A stretch of DNA of 64,000 bases. Source: Cladophialophora immunda (Eukaryota; Ascomycota; Eurotiomycetes; Chaetothyriales; Herpotrichiellaceae). Positions 12,682 through 24,636 of the stretch are shown piece by piece (position 1 is the first letter of the stretch; every line of letters begins with the position of its first letter). The notes beneath the pieces are model-generated. The model worked only from the letters and a program-made list of their open reading frames with translations, was not told where the DNA came from and did not search any database. Location: assembly GCF_000835495.1 (NCBI RefSeq), contig NW_015622541.1, positions 2,232,001 to 2,296,000 on the forward strand, in the 5' to 3' direction. Position numbers and translations under genes: made by a program.

Positions 12682-14320
12682 ATGTCTCCGTCGATTTCAA
12701 ACAATGTCGGTCCTTCGCTGGACTGGACAGTGTTCCACAACATCATCAACGGTAAGCTTTCCACGGCAAGCCAGACCCGTCATAGTATCAATCCAGCAAC
12801 TCTTGAGGCAAATCCGGAGGTGCCAGTCTCCTCAAAAGATGATGTTGAGCGAGCAATGGCTGCAGCCAAGGTCGCAACGAAAGCCTGGGCCGAGACCCCT
12901 TGGGACGAGCGAAAGCAGGCTCTAATCGCCTTCGCTGATGCACTCGAGGCCGAGAAGGAGGGGTTTTCGAAGATGCTGACCCAAGAGCAAGGAAAGCCGG
13001 TAAGAAAGCGAGAGCTTCAATTACCTTCCTTTCGTCAAGTCACTCGGCTCACCATCTTGATCACTATAGATCATGTTTGCGAGAATGGAGCTAGACTTTG
13101 CTTTAAATTGGATACGAGGAATCGCAGAGCTGAAGCTGCCGGTTGAGAAGGTCGAGTCAGATGACAAGACCATTGTCGTGCGATACACCCCTCTGGGTGT
13201 TGCTGTCGGCATCGTCCCTTGGAATTACCCCATCCTGCTCGCAGTGGGCAAGATCGTACCGGCAGTGATCACAGGCAATGCCATCATTGTCAAACCATCG
13301 CCATTCACTCCTGCCACCGGGATCAAGTTATGCGAACTGGCCCAACGGTTCTTTCCGCCAGGGGTTATTCAATGTCTCTCTGGTGACGACTCTCTCGGAC
13401 CGATGCTCACCAGCCATCCTGTACCGGCGAAGGTTAGCTTCACCGGCTCAACATTCACGGGCAAGAAAGTCATGGAATCTTGCAGTAGAACATTAAAGCG
13501 AGTCACTCTTGAGCTGGGAGGAAAGGATCCAGCTATTGTTCTTGATGATGTCGATATTCCCGAGGTCGCATCCAAGGTCAGCACTTTCGAGGCGATCCAA
13601 ACTTGACTCGAGATATACTAACGAAGTCTCAGGTTGCCACCCTGGCGTTCCTTAACTCGGGCCAGATTTGCATCGCTCTGAAGCGCATTTTCGTCCACGA
13701 AAAGATCATTGACCAGTTCCGTGACGAGATGGTCAAATTTACCAAGACCCTGCAGATGGGCGAGGGAAACCAAGAGGGTGTATTCCTCGGTCCAATCCAG
13801 AACGAAATGCAGTATGAGAAGGTGAAAGGGTTTTTCGACGACATTACGAAAGAAAACTGGACTGTCGCCGTGGGTGGTGAAAATCCTGAGGGAAAGGGAT
13901 ACTTTATCACGCCTACCATCATTGATCGGCCGGATGAGAAGTCGAGGATTGTAATCGAAGAGCCTTTTGGTGAGATATATTCCGTTGATCTTCGAGATAA
14001 GGAGCTGACACTAATATTTTCGTCTCCCTATAGGCCCAATCGTCCCTTTGCTATCTTTCAGTACAGATGAAGAAGCTGTTCAAAAGGCCAACGACACGCT
14101 GTACGGCTTAGGGGCCTCGATCTGGTCGGGCAATGTGGCTCGAGCGAACCGTATGGCTGAGAAGATCGAGGCTGGAAACGTCTGGGTGAATAATCATTTC
14201 GACCTAGATCCTAGAATTCCATTTGGCGGGCACAAGCAGAGTGGGATAGGAGCGGAGTGGGGGATCGCAGGCCTGAAGTCGTACTGCAACGTGCAGGCAT
14301 TGTATTTGAAGAAAGAATAG
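12682..14320 (+). CDS. aldehyde dehydrogenase (NAD(P)-dependent, ALDH superfamily)
   Basis: Oxidises an aldehyde to its acid; 482 residues after removing introns 13000-13069, 13577-13632 and 13970-14033. The start MSPSISNN at 12682 is preferred over the ATG at 12640 because the extra residues match nothing in the family. Motifs: VGIVPWNYPI (cofactor entry), NAIIVKPSPFTP, FTGSTFTGKKV, LELGGKDP with the general-base glutamate, NSGQIC with the catalytic cysteine, EEPFGPIVP, and the C-terminal PFGGHKQSGIGAEWG. No mitochondrial presequence or peroxisomal signal is visible, so it is probably cytosolic. It shares a divergent promoter with the DHA2-type carrier. Confidence 0.93.
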
Positions 14321-14475
14321 AGAGATGAAGATGTAGTTCGGGATCCTGATGAATACGAGGCACTGCCAAGGAATTCGAGGGCCGGAACCCGGAACATAGA
14401 AACGCCGCCTGCGCATCCCACTCTACATTAAGAGAATTTCGATGTCAAGTAGTTGCACCAGACAATCTTGTCACC

Positions 14476-16972
14476 ATGGATCTTGGTGAAGCTGGAGCGG
14501 CCCCAGTCATCCTGGCTGACTGGCTGGATCGCCTCTTGATTTACTGGCACGAGAACCGTGTTGTCTTGTCAACCATTCTCGGGCTATGCGTTCTCGCTGT
14601 CATTCTGCGGCGCAGGCATGCCCACCACATAGCACAGCGCGGCTCTCCAACCTTGGAGAAGGCAGAGTGGCTCACACAGAATGACAATGCTCATGCCCAG
14701 GTGGCAAGGGATGAAAAGATCCAGACTTCTTCCAGAAGCAGCCCTTCGCTCATATCTGGCCAGGCTCGAAAACCTCGAACTGCAGCCGCTGCAACCCGTG
14801 TTGTGACTGGCCGCAAGCCGGCGAGTTCGAGAGGGGGTCAGGCGGCGCTGCAGAGACGACGAGAGCCGTCTCGCATACAGCCACTGATCTTCTTCTCCTC
14901 CTTGACTGGAACTACTGAACGCCTTTCGAAGCAGGTAGCGGCGAACCTCGAGGAAGTCTCGACTTCGCAGCCCTCGATCCTGAGGCCTCAAGTATATGAC
15001 ATCTCATATGTTGATCTCGACGACTATTTCATATCAGGACCAAAAACGCCTGCGCCGAATGCAGATGTCTTGTACTTCTACCTCCTTTTGATCCCTTCCT
15101 ACGATATCGACACCATTTTGAACACCTTCCTTGCCCATTTAGACGAGACACACAATGACTTTCGTATCGATACGGCACCACTGTCCACGTTGGCAGGCTA
15201 CACGATATTTGGTATCGGTGATAAAGAAGGCTGGCCCACTGAAGAGAAGGGGTTTTGCTCCCAAGCTGTCGAGGTCGACAAGTGGATGGCTAAATTAACT
15301 GGCCGGAAGAGAGCATACCCCTTGGGCCTCGGCGACGTGAAAAACGGTCTCGACAAGTCACTGAAGGATTGGGTAGGTGGCGTATGCACTGTTCTCAGGG
15401 AGGTTAGCAAGACGGGTGCTCTGGGTGAAGGAATTCCCGGAAGCGGGGAACCCGTGGAGAGCGGTGACGAGGATGAGCCAGAGGAAATGGATGATGAGGT
15501 TGAATTCCCCGATTCTGGTCGCAACAAGAGGCGAAAGCTTGCAAACACCACAGATCTCGAGGATGTGGGTGGGAAGACTAATTCCTATGCGTCTCCAATC
15601 GCCATCGACTTTACAACCTACAGCTCTCGGCCGCCAGCACCACCGACCTTGAAGGCAATGGTTCCTAAAGAATCCCCGACTCACGCGGCTTTGACAAAAC
15701 AGGGCTACACTATCGTTGGCACCCACTCGGGAGTGAAAATCTGCCGTTGGACCAAATCCGCCCTTCGAGGGCGCGGATCCTGCTACAAGAACTCCTTCTA
15801 TGGCATTGCGTCCCATCTGTGCATGGAGACGACTCCATCACTCTCATGCAGCAACAAATGTGTCTTTTGCTGGAGACATGGCACCAACCCGGTGTCGACG
15901 ACTTGGCGCTGGCAAGTTGACGATCCCCACTTGATCTTCGAGGGCGCGAAGGAAGGCCATTACAAGAAGATCAAAATGATGCGTGGCGTCCCCGGCGTGC
16001 GCGCCGAGAGGTTCGAAGAGGCTATGCGGATACGACACTGTGCTTTGAGCTTGGTGGGCGAACCCATCTTCTACCCGCGAATCAATGAGTTCGTGGGACT
16101 CCTGCATGGAGAGAAGATATCGAGTTTCCTCGTCTGCAATGCCCAGCATCCGCAGCAGTTGCGTGATTTGCGCCGTGTCACACAGCTGTACGTCAGTATC
16201 GACGCGAGCAACAAAGACAGTCTGCGCAAGATCGACAGGCCTCTACATCGGGACTTTTGGGAGCGATTCAATTCGTGCCTGGACATTTTACGGGAGAAGC
16301 GTTTTGTGCAACGCACAGTGTTCCGCCTTACGCTGGTCAAGGGGTTCAACGTCGAAGACGAAGTAGAAGGGTATGCCCACCTGGTGGCCAAGGGGCTACC
16401 CTGCTTCGTCGAGATTAAGGGCGTCACAGTAAGTTTTGCCGAACCCTCTCGTATGATTTGTTCAGAGACAGGACATTTTTGCTTCCGTTCCACGTCGATC
16501 TCCGGCACGTACTGATCAATCTTCACCTCTGCAGTATTGCGGCACAAGTTCTTCCGCCGGGGCCGGCCTGACGATGCAGAACGTCCCCTTTTACGAGGAG
16601 GTCGTGGCGTTCGTCGAGGCGCTGGACAAGGCCCTCGCGAAACGTGGGCTCGAGTACGGCATTGCCGCCGAGCACGCCCACAGCTGCTGCGTGCTGGTCG
16701 CGAGTAAGCGCTTCCTCGTCGACGACAAGTGGCACACCCTCATCGACTACGACAAGTTCTTCGACCTGCTGGAGAGCAGACGGGACTTTGCGCCCGAGGA
16801 CTACTGCAGGGAGACGCCCCAGTGGGCGCTCTGGGGCAATGGTGGGTTCGACCCCCGAGACGAGCGGGTGGACCGGAAAGGAAGACCGAAGGAGAAGAAA
16901 ACCGGCGACGATGTTGGTGAGGATAAGCGTGGATCAAGACCAGGAGAGGACAAAGTCGAGCTGGACTTCTGA
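14476..16972 (+). CDS. TYW1: tRNA 4-demethylwyosine synthase (wybutosine pathway, radical SAM)
   Basis: Condenses pyruvate carbons with N1-methylguanosine-37 of tRNA-Phe to build the tricyclic wyosine base. Two exons (14476-16428, 16535-16972) give 796 residues. Domains in order: an N-terminal membrane segment (about residues 30-46, VVLSTILGLCVLAVIL) as in other TYW1 proteins that sit on the ER, a flavodoxin domain starting LIFFSSLTGTTERLS, an acidic linker, then the radical SAM core with the CxxxCxxC cluster CSNKCVFCWRHG. Next come VSIDASNKDSLRKIDRPLHRDFWERF and the C-terminal YCGTSSSAGAGLTMQNVPF block. Length and order match fungal TYW1. The neighbours are unrelated metabolically. Confidence 0.96.
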
Positions 16973-17663
16973 AGCGTTGCCCTGAATACCGCCGGGAGGA
17001 CTATTGATGTGAGAGCATCATTATGAAGAATGCGTTATGGCTGCTATGCTTGATTGCCCTGACTCTACGTGCTTTCCGGTGTAGCCGAGAGTGAAGATGC
17101 GAGACTCCTCAGGATCAACTACTGAAGGTGAAAAGCCACGAACAACATCTACTCGGAGCAGAATTCCCAAGAAGAAGTGAAGAGAGAGGGCGACGTTGCT
17201 CGCTGAGATGGTTGCTCGATTCTTTCTACCGTCAAATCGCGAGGCTCTCTAAACCGTTGACCATCATATCAAACAGACCTACCTACCTACCTTTTACTGC
17301 CGCATCCCTCCATCTATTGTCTCGTTTGTACAATGCCACACAATCCACCCTGGTCTAGTATTCAATGAGAGCCTTGAACTTCGAAAGGACGACTGGTGTT
17401 GCTGGTATCGCGATGGTTCGTGTCAACGGAGGCCCCATTCGAGGTTCCCTTAAAGTTGCTCCGAATATCTATCTCTTCATCGTTGACAGAAAACTCCGCC
17501 GTCCTCTTCAACCACGTGAGCTGCTTCTCTTGCTGGGTTTTGGACTGGGAATCGCAGCCTGCGGGACGATGCATTGCGTGGATCCCCTGATTGATCTCAG
17601 ACTGGTCACTCGTAGACGTCCTTTCCACGGGTGCGTACTAATAACCATGGCCCTCCCATTCCT
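16973..17663. other. 3'-3' intergenic region, no gene seen
   Basis: About 690 bp between convergent TYW1 and the acyl-CoA synthetase. Open frames here lack family features and are treated as UTR or spacer. Confidence 0.5.
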
Positions 17664-19331
17664 CTACAGTCGTGCTTTCACTTTGCCTTCGACCTCCTTC
17701 GCGTCCCTCTTGGCCCATTCCTTCATCAGTTTCCGCACAATCTTGCCGCTGGCCAGCTTGGGCACTTCATCGATGAACTGGACGCCGCCGGCCAACCGTT
17801 TGTGCCTAGCCACCTTGCTTGCCACAAAAGCTTTGATGTCCTCCTCGGTCGTCTTGCCCTTGGCCCGCTCTTGCAGAACGACATATGCTCGCGGGAGCTC
17901 TTCGCCGTGAACAGTGATCCCGACAGCAGCTGCATCTGCGACGTCATCATGCTCAAGCAGAACGGCCTCTAGTTCCGCCGGCGCCACTTGCAAGCCGTTG
18001 ACTTTGATAAGCTCTTTCTTCCTGTCGACGATCCACCACTTGTTGCCCTTGCAGACGCCGACGTCGCCGGTCTTGAACCAGCCGTCCTCGGTCTTACTCT
18101 CCTTGGTGGCTTGTTCGTTTCTCCAATAGCCAAGCAGCATCTGTGGCCCCCTCAGCCAGAGCTCGCCCGGCTCGCCTTCCGCCGTCACCTCGTTCCCTTC
18201 CTCATCCATCAGCTTCGCCTCGGTGTTAGGCAGCAGATACCCGATCGAGCCGGTTAGATCCTTGGCCATTCCTGGCATCATAATGCCGGCACATGTGGTT
18301 TCAGTCATGCCCCAGCCCTGGACTACAACCACGTCGAATCGCTTCATGATCTCATTCTGCAAATCACTCTTCAGCGGTGCTGCGCCACAAAGAATTTGTT
18401 GGAGGCTGCTAATGTCGTACTTGGCCGTTTCGGGTCGTTTGCTTAGCATGACAAGAACGGGCGGGACCAGTTGAAGAGTTGTGATTTTGTAGTTTTGGAT
18501 GTGCTTCAAGAAGTCTTCGTATACGAACTTGGGCATGACATAAACCGGGACTTGTAGACGGCAGGCAATGTTGATGGTCCATAACTGCGAATAGGCGTGA
18601 TACAGTGGAAGGAACGCAAGCCAACGTTCAGGGCCAGGATCTTGTTCGGAGTACTGGGTGCCCTCGTATTTGTTGAAGATGGTTTGCGCAGCGTTCGAAA
18701 TGAGGTTGCGATGCGTAATGCACACACCTTTGGGCAGGCCAGTGGTTCCACTCGAGAAGTTGATGGCAGCAACAGTTTGCAGGGCAGCGTCCCCTTCAAG
18801 AGGATCCCACTTCCAGGATTCAGCCTCTGATTCTGAGGCGACCATTGACCGCCAATCCCTGATGCCTTTCGTGGTTGGAGATTCGGCATCGGAGAAGATG
18901 AAAAGCCTGTCTAGAGGGATATTGGCTTGTTTGGCGGCAGCCACACCGGTATCGAGCAAGGAAGGATGGATGAACACAACTGCGGCCTCGATTGCCTTCA
19001 TCTGGTGGGCGACCTCGTTGACCGTGTAGATGGGATTGGCGCCCGTAAAGAAGCGCTTGGACCCGGCGGCAGCAAGATACACCATTGGAACAAAGAGATG
19101 GTTCGGCGTGAAGACCATGACCGCTTGTTGCTGTTTGACGCCCAGTCTATCGAGACCAACTGCAAATCTCTTGACCCAAGATAGCATCTGGGCTGGTGAG
19201 AGGCTGTTGGAGGGATTCTCGGCATCTATCCATAGCGGCTTGTTGGATGGCGTCTTCTCAGGAGGGAAAACGTAGGAGAGAATGTTACATTTTGGAATAT
19301 CCAACGGAGGATAAGGGGACGTGTAGGGCAT
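17664..19331 (-). CDS. 4-coumarate-CoA ligase-like acyl-CoA synthetase, peroxisomal
   Basis: An AMP-forming ligase that activates a carboxylic acid (aromatic or medium/long acyl) to its CoA thioester. Intronless, 555 codons, ATG at 19331. It shows the P-loop SSGTTGLPKGVCITHRN, the adenine-binding GWGMTETTCAG, KTGDVGV, the hinge DRKKELIKVNGLQVAP, and the catalytic-lysine region PKLASGKIVRK. The protein ends in ARL, a variant of the PTS1 peroxisomal import signal, so the acyl-CoA probably enters peroxisomal beta-oxidation. Fungal 4CL-like enzymes include true phenylpropanoid ligases and fatty-acyl ligases; the sequence does not decide which. Confidence 0.93.
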   Translation of the reverse strand: MPYTSPYPPLDIPKCNILSYVFPPEKTPSNKPLWIDAENPSNSLSPAQMLSWVKRFAVGLDRLGVKQQQAVMVFTPNHLFVPMVYLAAAGSKRFFTGANPIYTVNEVAHQMKAIEAAVVFIHPSLLDTGVAAAKQANIPLDRLFIFSDAESPTTKGIRDWRSMVASESEAESWKWDPLEGDAALQTVAAINFSSGTTGLPKGVCITHRNLISNAAQTIFNKYEGTQYSEQDPGPERWLAFLPLYHAYSQLWTINIACRLQVPVYVMPKFVYEDFLKHIQNYKITTLQLVPPVLVMLSKRPETAKYDISSLQQILCGAAPLKSDLQNEIMKRFDVVVVQGWGMTETTCAGIMMPGMAKDLTGSIGYLLPNTEAKLMDEEGNEVTAEGEPGELWLRGPQMLLGYWRNEQATKESKTEDGWFKTGDVGVCKGNKWWIVDRKKELIKVNGLQVAPAELEAVLLEHDDVADAAAVGITVHGEELPRAYVVLQERAKGKTTEEDIKAFVASKVARHKRLAGGVQFIDEVPKLASGKIVRKLMKEWAKRDAKEVEGKVKARL

Positions 19332-20255
19332 TTTTGCTGGCCGGCTCTTGAATGAGAGTAGATCAGTTAGAAATGCTGCAGTGGTCCAAGATTCGAGCGA
19401 AGTCGAGGAGATGTCGGAAGAATATCAATCGTCAGGGCGGCATCCAGCATAAAGCCGAGTCGTCCGCGCTCTGTCCAGTCGATGGGGCGGGCTGGAGATA
19501 GACATCCACGGGCCACTCTTCTAGTCTGGGGGGCGATAGGCATTCTTGAGGCCGCAAGAGAAGGATAATGACTTCCGACATATAACCTCGGTCGAAGCTG
19601 AAGGAGATGGGGTTGAAAATGTGGAGGTTGGAGGCTGGAGGGCGGGATGCCGGCCACATGGCCGGAGAAAGACGGGCGCAGTTTGTGCTTGAGGGATGAA
19701 TCGCCCACCGGAGGCGTCGGTGGTTCATGGATGTCCGCAGTGCGTAGGGGTTCGCTGGAGTCGATGGCGAGGAGAGGGTTAGTGCTGTCAAAGTCATGGC
19801 AGGAGAGGACCTAGGTGCGTATGTAGAGGTCAGTCATGCGTACCGTGGCATGGTACAGCTGGTAATGATTTCTCGATTCTTTGTAGATGGAGGAGCAGGG
19901 TGTCACGACCTTGGCGAGTACTTGGTGCCTTGTACCCTCCGAGGCTAACAAGGACCCCTGAGCTGCACCTTGAGCTATGAGGGGCGCCTAATCGGGCTAC
20001 CAGTGAGATCTCTAGGTAGAGTACTCGGTACAAACATACCTACCTAGGCACTGTAATCTCTGTCGCGCAGCTCCATGATAACATCCCTGTCTTCCTGTGA
20101 GTTGCAGTGTCAGCTAAAACTGACTGATAGTGGTCTCGTCGGAGAAGAAGATTTCCACCTACTTGGGTCAATCGTTGCGGAATCTCAAATACGTATCGAT
20201 CGTTTCTGATCTGAAATCCTGGAAGTCAGTGTCGAATTCTCATGCACAGGCGCCA
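19332..20255. other. intergenic region, no gene seen
   Basis: About 920 bp holding the ligase promoter and the 3' side of the kinase gene. It contains several TACCTAGG-type motifs (for example near 20041). Open frames at 19367-19797 lack homology features. Confidence 0.45.
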
Positions 20256-23200
20256 TCAGTGGGAAGCATTTCTGACTTGTTCACGAAACACCAAACCAGG
20301 AAACCTCATCGTGAGATACTTTTCCAAATCTACCCAGAGAAGGTTGTAGACGGGTATGGACTCCGCTACAAGTGTCCCTCGATCGTCGTCGTGTCTTTGG
20401 AATGGTTGGGTTCTTCGCCGTCGAGGGAAGCCCCAGCTGGGAGGTTCTCTCTTCTTCTCATGACCCGTATACGTGGGCTGAATGGCAGAGAGAGGCCCTG
20501 CAGTGCTTGTACGAAGCGTCACGCTGTCTGCACTGAGGGCTCCGGAGCTCTTGGACAAGATCTCATTCAGCTTGGCCCAAAGCAGCCTCGACGTTAATCT
20601 TTTCTTCGCTGGTACAAGGACTGATGAGTCCAACAGCTTCAGGATCTCGGGCGTCACGGTATCGCGCCGTGCGCTCAGAGTCCGTCGGGTCACTGCCGTG
20701 TTTGTTAATCGTCGGTGCCACTCTTTCACCTCCTCCAAGATATTTTCGCCGTCATGAAAGGAGTCAGTCTCGAGGTTGCCTTGGTTGTTTCCAGCCGCGC
20801 TGAGTCTTGCCGCGTGAAACTCCCTCACGCCGTCGTATCCCATTACCACGAAGCTTGCGACGATGCTCAGAACGCACCCAAGTGACCAGACATCTTGGGC
20901 TTGGGCTTCGGGTAGGCCGATCATTTTATCTTTGTGAAATTGACTGGTTTCTGGGGCACCTGTGGTGAATCGGCCATGAGCTAAGTTCTCTTTGCTTGTC
21001 TTGAGGTTACAAACCGCAAGTGAGATTTCCCACCCATGCTTCCATAGTGACGGGAGCCGTGTGTTGCTTGGTGAGCACTGCAAGGCCAAAGTCGCACAGC
21101 TTGAAGAGCGGTTTGCGTTCAGAGTCTGCAAAAACAAGAATATTTGAAGGTTTTATGTCTCGGTGGCATCTGTAGGATGAGACCTTTTCAGCATGCGACC
21201 CTGGGAGGATTAGATCATCTCACCCTTCAATGACCAACTCGCCCTTCTGGAACCGGTGGAGCAGCGAAAGAGTATGGGCGACCTCAATTACTCTTTTCCA
21301 GAAAAATGTAATGCTTTCGGGGGAATCTGGGGGAAGCGTGATTTCCAGGTAGTTCTCCAAGTCGCCTAATTCGGCGTGGTCCAGGAGCACGCTGCACAAG
21401 TCACCCTGCTGGACTATGCCGAGACAGGGACAAATGCCCTCATAGCCATCCGGGAACTCTCTCATAAGACGGTAGGCCGTCAGTTCCCTTGCAGCTGCCT
21501 GCAATCGGGGATTTTCGGACTCAAAGGCCACCGTATGCGCTATAGAGTTCCACCGTTCTGAGGACGCAACAAAACCCTTAAACGAGTATGTTTTCATCAC
21601 CCAAAATTTCTGCCTGTGTCAGATCCTTCTCCTTCACACTCGCAGGAATCAAAAGTGCGCAGATACAGACCTTTGATTGAGAGTCGCTCCCTCCTTTGGA
21701 TACGTTGTATGCTTCATAGCCCTCTATCCTCTCGAGCCGAACGCCCCATCCCTCGGAAAGGACATGGAGCCTGCGAAACGGCAGAATGTCCCTGGCATCG
21801 AGTATGGAATCGCCAATCACGGGTCGAACCAAGAAACGCCACTGCTCTTCAAAAAAGTCTGGCCAGAAATCGCAATCTCTCAAGGGTTCTGGACACGAGA
21901 TCGTGAACGGAAGGCGAGAGTCCTGCAGTGATATATGTCCGACGAATAGATGTATGAACCCCAACTCGCCAATGTTCAGAAGGATGTAGAAGACCTTTAG
22001 ATACTTGTTCTTGATAAGGAAAGGATCGAGGCCAGGCGGTATAAACCCTGTATATGCATACATTAGCAATCGATGGATGAGGGAGTCGTCCCGAAGCATC
22101 TGGTCTTCGAGAACAGCATCCGGCACAAAGCTACAGCCCTCTCCTCTGGAAAGGCGAATTCCACCCAGACTCTTTTCGGCAAGTGTACGTCTTGTTGTTT
22201 GGCTAGTATCGCAGTCAGCAAGAATGAACTGCGATCCTTCGGCGGAGTCTTACAGTTCATAAGCGTTAGATATGAAGGGTTTGAGTATCGGGTCAGAAAG
22301 CTGTTCCTCCATCGTTGGAGCACCAAGAGGGTCTCTGAGAGCATCACCTCTCTGGATCTTTGTGAAGACAGGAGCCCAGTCATGGTAGGGGATCTCCTCG
22401 CTGAACAGAATTTCGGAGTCTGAAACAAACATCTCCGGATCGACCTGTTCATCAAGCCCCGCGACATCCTCAGCAGGAGAACTGAGCATGAAATTCTTCA
22501 CAGTACTTCGACTCCCGCTTGCTAATGCTGAATCTGCAGAAATGCTTTTAGAACGGTCACCGTCATCTTTCGTAACCTCGAGTGGCCCATCTGGAAGTGG
22601 CAGAGACTTGAAAGCCACTTGCTGAAGATGCTGATTGACGTGCTCCTCTATGTTTCCAGACGTGTGGCCGCAAAGGGGACAGGAATCGAAGATCTTCTCA
22701 ATGAAGAAGACACTGTTGTTGGTGATCAACCTCATCTGCGATTCTGTATACTGCCCCGGATGCTCAGTTCTTAAATGCGACTCGAATTCAGTCGCTGTTT
22801 CGTACATCCCACCGTGGGCTCTTGTATTGCAGCTCCATCGGAGTAAATGCCGTGCACGCATGTGGTCTTTCCAGTCCTTGCTATTTGCGTACAGCACATC
22901 ACCACTGTCGCAATTGTCGAAAAGGCAGACATACGGCTCGGCATCGTGCTTGACATGCTCGCTAGGGTGTTAATGGTCAGAACGTTCACTTGCTGCTACT
23001 GGAACAAGTGGATGCTCACTGCCAGTCTTTCAAGTCTTTGAATTTACTCGTAGGAAGAACAAGACAACAATAAGGACACTCAAAGTCGCTGCCGTTCATC
23101 ATCGCTCGAGGTGGGGGTACGATCTCCAGTTCATAGCTCCCAGCAGGCATTTCCGAGATTTTCGTAATGCGTGAACGAGCCATAGATTTGCGGAATTTCT

Positions 23201-24195
23201 CTGGATCTGGAGCCGTGCTGGATAGGCTGCTGTACGCGACGCTCGCAGGATGCCTAGGTCTATCCTCGAGTGGCTCTCTGGGAAGGTCACTTCCACCGCT
23301 GCCTGTGGGGTTGGCAAGGGGCGCCTTAGCCTGAAGAACTGCGTTTTCCATATGATAATCGAAAAGGCCCCGCCGTTTCCCTTGGTTTGCGCGACGGTGT
23401 TCGATGCGCAGTCGTCGCTGTATCATTGCCGCCACCAAGCGTTCGAGGAGCAAGCGCAATGATTCGTCCTCCGGGGTTGGTCCAGCTTCACTATCACTTG
23501 AGTCCCCTTCCGTACGAATGGTTGCAATATTACTGCCAGCCGGTATCTCAAACTCACCTTCAGGCGCAGCACCTTTGTATTTTGTTTGCTTGGGGCGCAA
23601 GGCTGGGAAGTCGCGGAGGATCCAAAATTCGAAAAGATGCTTGAGGGTTCTCGCATATTCATCTTCTAGGGACGGCTGAAACCTGCTGACGTGACTTCCT
23701 AGACATGCCCTTCGGATAATATTCGAAAGTCTGTAGAGCCAGCTCGTATGGTCATGGATTGCCCTGAATGCCGGTTCTGTCTCGCTGAGAACCCTCTGAT
23801 GTTGATCTTCGTGGTCAAGCCAAAGTGGAGATTCATAAACGGCACTGTCCTTTAGTCTCTGGATTACTGTCTAGAGTTAATGGGGACGTATCTGCTTCCG
23901 TGCTCTTGGCTGACCTACTCTCATTGAGTCTGTCGGAGATTACTTCGAGATGATCCAGTACCAGCTCTTGCGCCTCCGGGAGGTCTTTGAGACGATAGTC
24001 TAACGATGCGTGAATGTGTGGTGGAAGAGCCCCGATGTTCGACGCCCATAGTCTTAGTCGCCCGAGTTCATCTCTCATTTGCGTCCATGCAGCCTGCTCT
24101 TGTGCATCCTTTAGTACAGTTAGGGCTTTCTCAAACAGCACGAAGCAGAATTGAGCTCCTTGAAAAATAAGGCGTTCGTCAGGATGATTGTCCAT
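20256..24195 (-). CDS. C2H2 zinc-finger/serine-threonine protein kinase fusion, fungal type
   Basis: A large fungal-specific signalling protein with four parts. (1) An N-terminal helical domain starts at ATG 24195 and contains GRLRLWASNIGALPPHIHASLDYRL. (2) A serine-rich linker follows. (3) A block of cysteine/histidine fingers runs about 23090-22600: ECPYCCLVL, EHVKHDAEPYVCLFDNCDSG, HMRARH, and CPLCGHTSGNIEEHVNQH. (4) A protein kinase domain has the beta-3 lysine in VMKTYSFKG (about 21590), the catalytic CHRDIKPSNIL (about 21155), the metal-binding CDFGLA (about 21090) and GAPE (about 20955). About six introns are needed, all with workable splice sites, among them GTAGGT after LNE, GTGAGC inside the finger block and GTAAG after NAYEL. 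The glycine-rich loop is degenerate, but the catalytic residues are present. It is divergent from the DUF7580 protease. Confidence 0.8.
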
Positions 24196-24636
24196 GTCGA
24201 TGCAAATATCGCTTGAGGAGCCAGCAGCGATGCGAGGATGCCACCCTCTCTCGCTGCGTTTGGAATATTGACCTTTGTTGAATGTGCTATTACCGAAGAG
24301 TTGATTTATTGTTCTCAACCGCGGACCTGGCGTTCACCGCGCGCCCATCCTTTCGATTCCTGCTTCCACAGAGATAAGGCTTAGAGACCAAGTGAGGCTG
24401 GTTGCAACTTCTGGCTGAATAGACAAAGCCAATGGGGTTTAGCTGGTTCAAGTTTGCCCCTCGCCTGCCGTGATCCCGATCGCTATGGAACGGCGCGTAG
24501 CGAGCTGTCCAAATCACTCCGCTTCAGCTGCATGCTTGGGAACAGCAGCCAGCATAACTTGACGAAACAGACTATGCCTTCGACAGAGTCTGTTGGTTCG
24601 GCTCATTCCAAGTGAAGCAGAGCACCCTCTTTGAAA
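24196..24636. promoter_or_regulatory. divergent promoter between kinase and protease genes
   Basis: About 440 bp separate the two start codons, so both promoters must lie here or overlap the 5' exons. No binding motif was recognised. Confidence 0.5.

Noticed and set aside
17365..17910. Plus-strand frame of 181 codons opposite the acyl-CoA synthetase
   Set aside because: It largely overlaps the antisense strand of a well-supported gene and has no domain.
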